In this document: positions 46,801-58,800 of the stretch, one piece after another
How the letters are laid out: every line of letters starts with the position of its first letter
How positions within the stretch are numbered: position 1 is the first letter of the stretch
Position numbers and translations under genes: made by a program
Notes under the pieces: generated by a model
Database searches by the model: none
The model's input: the letters and a program-made list of their open reading frames with translations, nothing else
What the model was told of the DNA's origin: nothing
From: Ceriagrion tenellum
Taxonomy: Eukaryota; Arthropoda; Insecta; Odonata; Coenagrionidae
Length of the DNA: 64,000 bases
Assembly (NCBI GenBank): GCA_963169105.1
Contig: OY720637.1
Coordinates: forward strand, 59,542,964-59,606,963
Direction: 5' to 3'

Positions 46801-49800
46801 TTCGTAATAGGGAGGTTTTACTGTACTTACACCTTATCCTTCTCATTTCACTCCTCATTCTTTATTCTCCTCTATCATTATTATGCTAAGATAAGACTCA
46901 TGATATTAGTAACAGGACATGCATTTCCCACCACAAAGCTCTGCCAAGAAAGGGTGAACTATTCCTTTTCATAAGGTGACAATGTTATAGGGTGACATCA
47001 ATAGCAGATAAAACTATTCTGTAACCCATCTAAGATGATGTGGTTGAATATATTTGGAATTACAGTTCATTTATTCTGGGAAATGTTACGTAACTTTTAT
47101 ACATTCAATCACCAAAGAGCGACAATTTTATAACTATCCTTTACTTACCATAGCATTCTTCAATTAGAACTGCGTAAGGGTTGACACCAGCATGGGCCTT
47201 GGCATCTTGATCACCTAACCTCAAAATATTTTCTAAACCATTTAGAGCCACTTGAACAATCTTCGTGTCCACAACAGTGAGGAGACCACAAAGTGGGGGA
47301 ATGCATCCCTAAAAAAAAAAGAATATACATTTGAGCTGTCATAATCTCATCCAACAAATATTTATGTCAATTTTATACATGGCTCCTGACACAATTAGAA
47401 TATTTCCCACGATTTTCCCATAAAAACAACACTCATATTTTTAAGGAAATCTATTCAGGATTTCCACCATATTACAGAATTCATGGTTGTTGACGTTTCA
47501 ACAGCTGAGTAGTTCATTGTTGCTGAGGGCTGAATGAACACTCATCAGAGCAGGTAGCTGAATTATTCTGGCAATTTCACTTTACAATAGGATAGTATCC
47601 TCGAAAACTAATTAATTACATATTACATAATCAGAAATGAAATCACCCTCAAAGAAGTACCTTTTAGAGGTACAGGATATTAAATCAAAATATCACCCTA
47701 CTCTCATGGTACCACCAAAAATTTATGTATTTTTATACTTTAAAAATGTATCTGGTCAGACGGGTTTCTTGGCATGCTCTTGTGTGTCAAAAAGTTTCAT
47801 TGTATTCTTCCCTCAGCAAAATCATGCAAATAATGAGAACAGGAGAAGGATGAGTGAAAAAGCATGAAAACGCAACATTTCAACTTGCCCATCAGGGATG
47901 AAGCAAAACTAAAATTCACACTGAATCAGGAGATCAACAGAGGCAAGCATGTTTTCACTCTGGATCTCAGTGAAAGAAAATCCTAAGCAGAGCAAATTAA
48001 TGAATCTTTAGAGCAAAACTAAAATTTAACTGGGATATCTAAATGGTTCACATCTCTATTGCCACACAGAAAAACAAATAAATGTCACTAGTGAAGGTAG
48101 CTCACTTGGGTGACCAAGATGGGGATTGCATATTGGAACAATTAGAAGCTGGGCACTTCAAGATTTTGCCACAAAAAGTTGAAAAACTACCATTTCACGA
48201 CATTAGGTTTATCATTCAGCATTTCTATAATTTCTCCAACATGTGAAACTGTGAAAATACCAGATATATCATCAAATACATACACGAGTACATAAATACT
48301 ATGTAATGGTTGAGGGACAATATTCCCATTTGTGTAATGGTAATAGACAATGTTCATTGATGTATGGGGTAATTAGGTTAAATAAGGTTTCCACAGAAGT
48401 GTTTTGTAATATATTGGAGAAAGTTATTTGTGATAGCAAGATATGGGACCAGAGCATTTCAGTGAGATGGAAAGTCAACTGACCTTCCTTTATCTTCCGG
48501 ACGCTTGCGAAGGAAGCCAGAGGGCTACTCTGCAAGCGGATTCTGATTCTGCCTGTTGCCCCGAGCTCCCCCCTCTCCAAACGGGTCACATGTCAGACTC
48601 ATTTAAAAACATGGTACGTCACGAGTCGACTTAACTGAGAATGTGTGTACTTTACTGATCATTTCCATTGGAATTGAAATGGATACATAAACCCCCAAAA
48701 GCTGTATTCGGGGGCATTTGTGAATGTGCATTTGTGAATTGTCATTAAGTGACGGACATTCTATGAATACTTAGTTTCAACGCTTGTATCTCATTATGTA
48801 CTTGTATTAAACTTCCTGTGTGCAAATCTAATCCGAGTAACAACTCCTAGCTTTCACTATACTCACAGGAATTTTAGATGCAACCACTTGATACTAGATT
48901 CCTCTTTTTATGTCGTATCTCCGGATCACTACAACTAATAGCCTGCACATCACCTACATGATTCTTGGCATTTTTCTGTTGTCTGCAGGATTGCTTGCCT
49001 AGGCTCTGCCACACCTCATCATTCACGGATATCACCCCCAGCTTTATATCTATTTATACTATCCCTTGAATCAGTTAAAATTTCTCTCCTAAATAAATTA
49101 ACCACCATCAAAACACCTTAAAAGAATAAGGCTTTACAATGAACATCTTCTATTACACTTGCTACGATCCTCAACTCCATCTTTCGAATCAAAAACACTT
49201 TTTCAATAATATGGCTACTAACCTATAATTTTATTTCATATAAGGAGTCTGCTATGAATAAGAGTGATGTACAATCACAACAAGTATACTTTTCACAGTC
49301 TCCCCTTACCACCTAAGAGAGTTTACAGCAAGCTGAGGATACGTGACACACCCATCTACTTTGGCAAGTATACACAGATTCCTAGTCCACGGACCGTCAG
49401 CAATCTCAAGTCACATGACAGATGTGTCAGAGAGCAGCAGGGTGTAGCAGGTTGCATTAGGAGAGAAATGCTGTTTTGGCACGAAGCTGATCTAACAGAT
49501 TAGCAAAATGAAGTGGCATGTGCACCACGCACACTTTGATGCGTCAGTCCATTAAGAGAGAACCAAACTTTCTTCGGTATCATCCACAAAGACCTTACAA
49601 CAAGACATTAACCAAGGGCATTGACAACAGCAGTTAATACATCAAATGACACTTTACATTAAGCCACAGCCTCCCGCAATTCAAAATACTCATGGAGATA
49701 TTAAAATAGTTCAAACAAGATTTTTCCGGTACATTAATGGAAACTATAATTGAATTTCACTTTATAATTTCAGGGATTGAAAAAAGGATGAAGTATATAT

Positions 49801-52800
49801 AGTAACATTAATTGTACAAATATATTATAGGAAATATATTATTGGGCAGCCCAAAAGGAATAATGCCGAACACCTGGGATAACCACTCTGTTTATCAATG
49901 TTCAGTACTCTCTAATACATAACATTCCCCAAAGGCAAGACATGACCAGTCGCCATAACACACTGCCACCTACCAATCACCACATTGCTCCCAAAGTCCT
50001 CATCATCCTTATCCTAAACTTCCTTACCCTTATCCTCCTAATTTTCGACAGAGACCTTGGTGGCTCCTCTCACATAGAGCTGCTATCAAGCGGCAGATAG
50101 CAGAGTGGCATATTAAGACACGCACAACACTACTGCAATATAATTTTATAAGACTGAAATTCTCAGTAAGTAAATAGATTTATCTATTATGCCATAAGGT
50201 TAAAATATCTTCACAACATAAGACTTTTATGCAATTCTGAAAAAATTACCACAGTGAGTGATTGATTTATTGTGTAAAATAGTTGAGTTAACATACTATC
50301 TACCCACTTTTAAATTTCTCATAAGATCTAGGAGTTAGAAATTCTTTGTTTTAAAAAATGAAGTTTCTCTGGGGTGCTTAAGCATACCATATGCTATGTT
50401 AAAAGGCTTCTACTTTTAGTCAAGCAGCTCCAAAAGTAGTGAGGTAAGTGGCTCATGTTTAGGTATTTTTGGAAAAGAGAGATCTTTTCCTTTAAAATGA
50501 GGCTACACTCATTGATTTCTATGCAAAATGAAATTTCATCCAAACTACCTTATGACCATGGTTCTCAAATTCCTGAAAATAGAAAATTAAATTACTTACC
50601 TGCTGAACTAAGTAGCGAATTTGATCTGCTGTTCCTCCAGATGTAGCATTAGTTATGGCCCAAGCTGATTCTTTCCTTGTTTTGAATTCTGCTTTTAAGA
50701 GTACGTCAATTAGGACTGGAAAAATGTTTGCATCAATGACAGCCTGATGAAAAGGAAGCAGAAATCCTGTTATGTTCCCAAATCAACTAATTTTATTTGC
50801 ACTGTTAAGTTCTGTATTATCTCAACAATTACCTGTATTTGTTGCCTATTCCCTGCCGTTATATTTGATATGGTCCAACATGCCTCTTTCCTCACTGATT
50901 CGGACGAAGAAGTAAGCAAGTGGACCAGACAAGGTAATGCTGTGCAATTGAGAATTACTTGTGTTTGAACATCATCACCAGTAACTATGTTTCCAACAGC
51001 TCGTAATGCAGCAGACACCACACTGTGCTGAGGATGCCTGCATTCAGGAAGCATAGGAGTCAATGTAAAGTTTCCATTAGTAACATTTGTATACCTCAAT
51101 AACTCCACCATGCTATCAATATAAGGGAGAAATTTCACACCTTATCCCAGGTTACCAATTCAACCAGTGCCAATTAAATGAGTATGAAGAGACCTAATAA
51201 TATGGCTTTAAAAGAACTTCATATCTTTTAAATCAATGTTCAGATGATAAATTAAAAAGCACTGCATGGCAGCATTTATAATAAGACATTTAATGAGCAA
51301 GTAAGACAAGTAATATCAAATTAAATTGCAGTTAAGGCTCTAAATAAGGAGCCCATTCATGGAAAACATATTCAAGAAGAAGCTAAGAACCAAAGAAGTA
51401 CTTACTAACAAGGTTCATATAAATAACTAGCAGGGGAAAAATAAAAATGACAGAAAATGGGGGCAATTAAGGACTCGACCATCAAGATTTTGTGGCATTA
51501 CTTTTCATAGCTTCTCAATTCCATGTACTTTTGCATTAAGTGGCAAAAGTGTGTTGATATTGTACAAGAGAATCATGGAAATAACTTCCAAGACAAAATA
51601 ATCTTATATCCATATAATATATATATCCATATATCCATAAAAAAAAAGATATAAAATATATATCATTATCCAACAATGCCTGAGGCTTTCCTCTCTTAGG
51701 CTAATGATTGGAGGGAGCCAAGATGGGAGATTTGGGGGATTTCGAGGGAGGTAGAAAGTGAGAAAATTCTACACATAAAATAATCACAGAACAATCATAA
51801 CTAATAAGTCCATATGAAATAATGTGGAAGGATAGTTGAGACTTTTCTCCAAGAACACAACACAAAAATTAACTAGAAAAAGACTAAAATCTAACTACAT
51901 GGAAGAGAAAAGCTGAATGCAGAATCACACCAAGAGGAGAGAAATTAAGAGCATGTGGATCCTTCACCTATCTCAGAGGTACCATAAAGTGGGTAGGAAG
52001 AAGTACAATGGATATCAAGCAAAGAATAGCCCAAGCTAAGAAAGCTTTCATGGTTAAAAGACAACTGCTGATTTCAAAGACGATAGGACGACAGACTAGA
52101 AAACAATATGTGAAAACATTTGTGTGGACTGTGGCACTCAATGGATCACAAGCAGAGACCATTGGAAAAGTAGACCAGAAGAGACTAGGAGCCTTAGAAA
52201 CCTGGTGCTGGAGGAGGATGATGAAGATAGAATGGAGAGATAAAATAAGAAATTATGAAGTTTACAGAAGAGGAAATGACTATATGGAACACCACACACA
52301 AAATAAGAACCAGATGGATCGGACACAACCTGAGGCACAATGCGCTTGTGAAGAACATAATTGAAGGTAAAATAGAGGGAAAAGTCCCCAGAGGAAGATC
52401 CAGGAATTAGTTCATGGACCAAATAAAGACGACAGTACATAGGGAAAGATACCAGGAAGTAAGGGAACTAGCATTAGATAGGAATGGGTGGAGGGCTGCA
52501 GTCGACCAATCTTAGGATTGAATGAGCAATGACGATGAGTAGAGGAACAATGCCAAAAGTGAGATTATAGGAACAATGCCAATTGAGGGATTAACAGCAC
52601 AGGAGATGAGAATCAGCAAGTGGTGACCTTGGCAATGAAGAAAAAATTAGATTCAAATTAGTCAATGTAGAGCAAGTGAGAGAGACAATAATGTTTGCAT
52701 ACATTATGGCAGAGCCAACAGCTTTAATTATACCACTATCACTGTTATCATAGCATATTGAATGTTGGTACAGACCATGGCAGAACCTTACATGCCTATG

Positions 52801-55800
52801 CCTTCTGCTACACTGCATTAGCATTAATTGTAGCATATAAAATTTGCATTTATATAGCAAGTTAGGTTTGCAAGGAGAATTTTGATTCACAGCCACATAC
52901 TCCAATACCCTTCTCATAATATAGGTTAATTTCAAATACTCATTTAGGAGTCTTAAATTTCTACTCCTTAGCGATCGTACAGCAATTAACACTTCACAGA
53001 AAAATTATAGTAGCACAATTCCGGGGAGTAAGGTGCACCATGGGATTACACTACTGTTTATCACAAGGCCATAATCCTGGGACAGAGATAACACTCAATC
53101 CCTTGAAATGACATGAACCTGTCATCTGCAGGCTACATTACCTATCAACATGGCTACAGCAGCTACAATAACAGAACTTCACTACTATGCTTTAGCAAGA
53201 ACTTTCATCAATGCATCTGATTTTCTTGTATTCATTTCCAACAACTACCCTTCTGTCATCTGCACAACATTTATTGTAACACATACTTCTGACAATCCTT
53301 TTTGTGATGCAAATGAAGCTAGATATAAAAACTAAGCCACCCTCAATTTGAACAATGTGGTTTGGCCAATCAATTAAGATTAAAACGTTCCTAAGTAAGA
53401 ACATTGATTTTTGAACCAGGTGTAGAGAAAAATTGCCATCTAAAATGCTTGGCAATCGTCCCCATGAAGATGTACTCTGCAAATACATGTAAGTTAAGAA
53501 GGGGAAATATCCAATACTTCCAAGAAGTCCTGGAACAATGTACTGAAAATACTACAGGCAAAAAAAGGACACATAACCAAAGTGAAGTAGTATCCATACT
53601 TACATGAGGAGTTCGACAAGTCTACGACAAACACCTGCATCTATAACAGCCTGAATCTTGTCATTAGTACCATCTGAAAGGTATGACAGTGCCCAACATG
53701 CATCAGCCAAAACATCTGGATCACCATGGAAAAGAAGACGGGAGAGTACTGGAAGGCATGGGCTGACTTTAGCAAAATTAGGCGCAGGATTCTTCCCTCG
53801 ACACAAATTAGACAGCGCCCACACTGCATTCCGAGTCATTGAAAGCCGTTGTGATTTACCTAAAAGTCTGCAAGATGAAAAAAGGGGGTGTCATCTCTAT
53901 TTTATTATAATAACCAAGCCACTAAAATTCTGGGCTCATTCTGGTGGAATTTTGATAGTGGCACGAAATATTATGTAATTACGGATAAGTTTTAATGATG
54001 TTAAGTTAACATGGCACATTACATCAGAATAAATTGAAATATACTAAAAGGAAAAAGAGAGGTTGAATTTCATGCAGAATGATCACTGCTTATATTAGCC
54101 AGCAAGACAATGTGTACCTTAAGCAACCTATCAGTCACTTATCAATTATTTTATCAACTAGTAATGCCAGAGCATAGCCATGACAATTGATGTGCAAGAA
54201 TTCTGTAGATACTCAGCTCATGTTTTTTTATGATTTTGGACTCCTCCATGGTTTTCAGAAAAATATAGACTTCACAATCGGCATAGGAACAGTAGAAGTC
54301 TTAGAGCTTTGAATGTGGCAAACCGAATTATTGGTTGCATATTTAGGGAGGTGACCGACAACTCAGGATATTTGCAATTTTAAGGATGTGAGGATAGCTT
54401 AGTAAGGAGAAGGATTCTGTGGGTAATAGAGAAAGGGTGTCGAGAAATATGGCATCAAAATTAGCCTGCTCACAATGCACAGTACCTAGGGGACCACAGT
54501 TAAATATCCCATCTTATGGATAATGTAATACATTTGAAAAAATCTCCATAGAGTCAACAAATAGGGATGAGGATTGCACTGAAATATCCACACACACCCA
54601 GGATTTGAACTCCACACCTTCAGGATGGGGGCCAGTACTCTTGTCACATCACTAATCTAAACAAGGCAATTATCATTGCAAAAAGTATCACTCTCTAGCA
54701 TTAATACTGGCCAACAAAATTAATCACATCCAGATACAACTACCTAGACACACACTGATATGGAATTTCCACTAAATTTCTTTCACAAAACCCGGAAATA
54801 AAACAGAAAGATATGGTGATATGATGCAAATGGAAGTTTTAATGATACAATTGTCAACAACAGGAATTATCATACCAATAAAAAACCAAAGTTAAAAAAT
54901 ATTGAAAATTTTTATTAATTTTACAAAATTTTCAAAACTTTTAAAGTCAAAATGCATTAAATGATGCATTCAAATTTGCAATGTAACTGATCAATTAAGT
55001 TGCAGATTAAGAAACATATGAGGCCACCAAAAAAAACCTGCCTATATCAAATGTATGGAGTAACAAGTTTTAAAGGAGTGTTTACATGTTGCATGCACCT
55101 GTGCAAGTGAGAGGCTACACAGATGCGAGATCAAATGCTCCAAATTACAACGGGGGCTAAAATACAGCTATGGGTTCATACCTTAGTGCAATTTTGAATG
55201 TTTACATGTTACAGTTTTCATGGTGAATGTGTTGCCCAATGATGGGCATTGAGCTCACTTAAGATAATTCAATGAACAATAGTTCACCTAATTGAATTAT
55301 TCCCTGGGGTGTCAGTTGCCTAATAGTATAGGTATATGCATGCCGCTGAGTTAAAGGAGAAATGGAGTCCCTGTCTCTCTTCATCTTTATGGTGAGGTTT
55401 AAATGGCAAAAAATATGGTATTGAGTATAATTTTCTCTCTTAAATCACTCACAATTATGATCCAAGAATGACAATATTGTTCAAATTATCATAGGTATCC
55501 CATTTGCCAAGCCCATCCCAAGTATCCCATCCCAAGTCGTGACTTGTCATCCAAATTTGCAGCATCACCTCATGGAATTGAAGATGGTAAGAGGATGTAT
55601 GTCTCTACCATGTAAGTTGAGATCCATCAGAATAGAGAAATACCAGATAAGGGAAGGTGCACATGTGGTGGAATAGTGAAATGCCATAAACTATGCCCAT
55701 TACAGTGGGTAGGAACGAGGAAAGCTCCAAGTTTAAGCTTGACTCTACAGTCCAGTATCATACTGGAGGAGGGAGATGATGAATGTTGCATATATGCATG

Positions 55801-58800
55801 TCTACTGTCTGAATACATTGTATTTTCTTTTATTCTTGCACTACAACATGTGCTAATCACAAAAGCGATGGTCTAATTTATTGCTTCATTAGCAGATATT
55901 TTTTTTCTGCAGGTGACTCAGAACAAATATAAACTTCAAACACTCAAACTACTCCATATACTGAGTGGAATCTACGCATCATGCTATAATGAATTGTGCA
56001 ATTTTCCACAGAATAATTTCAACCAGGGTTCTAATGTTGATACATCACCTTCAGGTGACAAGTTGTGTGCATTGAGCACCAATGGTCACCTGAAAATAAG
56101 GTGTCAACATTGGAGCCTAGGTCAAAAATAAATTTGTTTGTAGAAAATTGCACGCCTTATTATTTCAAGACTCATAAAAAACTCTGTAATCTCTACTGTA
56201 AATTTTTTCTGCATTAAGTCTATTTAACCTCTGTCTCATATAAATCCCACCAACTGCTGACTTATACAGCCATTCTCATCAAACCATTATGAATGTTCTC
56301 CAAAAGAAAATTGAACTCCTTGGTATTTTTCTTTTAAATTCATCTTTATCATCCCGAATACAGCCCGGACGAGACACAAACACCCATTTCCTGGGCAGAA
56401 AATATTCTACCCAGGCGGGACTCGAACCCGCGACCCTCTGGTTAGCAGGCGAGGACTTTACCCTGCCGCCACCGGGGCCATACCATATGATGGATATTCA
56501 ATCTTCTGCCATTATCTGCCCTAATGTACTTTATTTTTTATATTTTATTACACTTTATTTTATTTTCCACTTTGTACCTTATTTCCTCATGGAAACTGAA
56601 CATGGTACTTTATTCTCAATGAATTTCTTGGAGTTAATTAGATTGAAATAAATTCAATATTAAGATTAAATTAGAATGCTTGCTTCATCTTTATCATGAA
56701 TCCCTACTAAACTCACCTTAATTTGCTCACGTTTTTCAAATGTGTAACCTTTTTGTTTAATTCATACCCAGACTATTAAGAAATATGCAACCAGTTCATT
56801 ATTTTCTCTAGCTCTTCACTGATGCTTTAATCCATTCTATCGCAATTACCAATCCTGTAGTGGCATTTTTTGATGCTAAATATATTTCAATCACTTTGTT
56901 TTTTGTCATTAAGAAAAAACATTCAATTTTCTTTTAAAATGAGTAACTAATTGTGTAAATCCACCAAATCGATATCATTGCTTAAAATTTGAAGACTATT
57001 CATAAAGCATTTTATGGACCCTTTTTTAATTTATAGAGCAATATCACTTTGCAGCAAAGATAATACTATGAATATAGAATCCTCCTAGCTTTTCCACTCC
57101 CTCAATGCTTTGTCATTACCTCTTATCCAATTGCCAAAGAGTACTAACATGGCTGTGCAACTAGTGGAACTTCTTTTACTACCCTCATCCAAATCCTTTA
57201 GCTTCATCACTTTGGCCAGTTGCATCATGTTCCCTTCTTGAAATAATTAAGCCCTTATTGGCTGACTTTCTCAATAGTCAGTAATTACCAACAGTGTTGA
57301 GTAGATCAATACTCAAACTTAAAATTGAACTACTAACAAAATGGGAGTTAGATGGGAACTATTCACAACATAGTTCACAGGATACTATAATTTTCGAATT
57401 ATTCACAGCCTGGAGAAGTGAATAGTTCAGTTAGTTCACTACTTTGAATATTTCATTTGCAAACTACCCATCTCTAGCTTTCAAGTATGTACTTGGGTGG
57501 GTACATACACTGTGTTCACATTGCTTAGGAGCTTGCAATGGAAGAAAATTAATACCGGAGTGATTTGGCAGTGTGTAAAATGAAGTATCCCAGGTTTTCC
57601 CAGTACATAGAATGAAAGAAGAGATTTAAGGTTTCCTGGGGGGGTGCACCATAGTTGCTCAGCACCAATGCTTGGAAGGCTAAGTCTGCTAGCGGTGAAT
57701 TCACCCTGAAGAAAACAGCCGACTATACTAAACTACAGTGCTGACAGGTAGGAAACCTATGATCTCTGTCGCCATATCTACATAGAATTTCATCATGCCC
57801 AGTAAAATCATTGAACAAGCCACAGGGGGAATCCTAAGATCCTCACTACAAGAACAAATGCATAGATAATGGCCTTGAAACTTTTTTTCATTCACAGGAT
57901 GCTGGATCTAAGGGACACACCCTGGAATAATATTTGTGGGATGGAGCGCCATATTCCACAGTTCGAATACTAAGAAGATAACATGGATAACCAGCCTTCA
58001 TCACACATCCAGCTATCACCAGGTTCCTCCCAAAATTAAAAAAGCCCTCCAGTAACTTTGTTACACATGAACAAATTTACCTTTGTCACATCACAGGAGA
58101 ATACACATGACAATACCACACTGGAAACAGAGATATCTGTGTTAGCTGTATAAAGAGTGTTTAGTCAAAAGTAGATAAATATGAGTTATCATCTTTGGTA
58201 GGTTAGAAAAATTAAAAGCTTCCAGATGGAACATAGAGCTCAGTACCATTCGATAGCTCTTCATTTTTCTATCCTGCCAAATATAACTCATGTTTGCCCA
58301 CTTTGGACTTCACACCTTTTATGCAGCTGACACAGAAATAACACTGAAGATTTGCATAAGAAAATGTAGAAGAGTTTCATGCACCATTCCATTATGTACT
58401 TACTGAAGTAGGGGTACTAATATTCCTTGATCCAATACATGGTCGCGACATTCTGGTGAATCTCCAGCAATATTACCTAGTGCCCACACTGCCTGCTCCT
58501 GTACGTCCTCATACCTTGATTCTAGAAGTTTGACAAAAATTGGAACGGCCCCACCTTCTATAACCATACGTGTCTGCACTGATGTTCCAGATGCAATGTT
58601 TGTTAAAGCCCAAGCAGCTTCAAACTGGAAGGTAATGAAAACCATTACAATCAGTGCTATATTACTCCGCACAATGATTAGCAACCTCATTGACTATCAT
58701 CTTCATCCAAACCACTCTAAAGGCAAACAATATCCTGATTGGGATAATATTAATTTCTACATTCAATGAGCCATGGATGTATTCAACCAACTCACAAATG

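Noticed and set aside
56400..56480. Possible functional tRNA gene with perfect B box
   Set aside because: The acceptor stem does not close and the sequence runs on into a SINE body.
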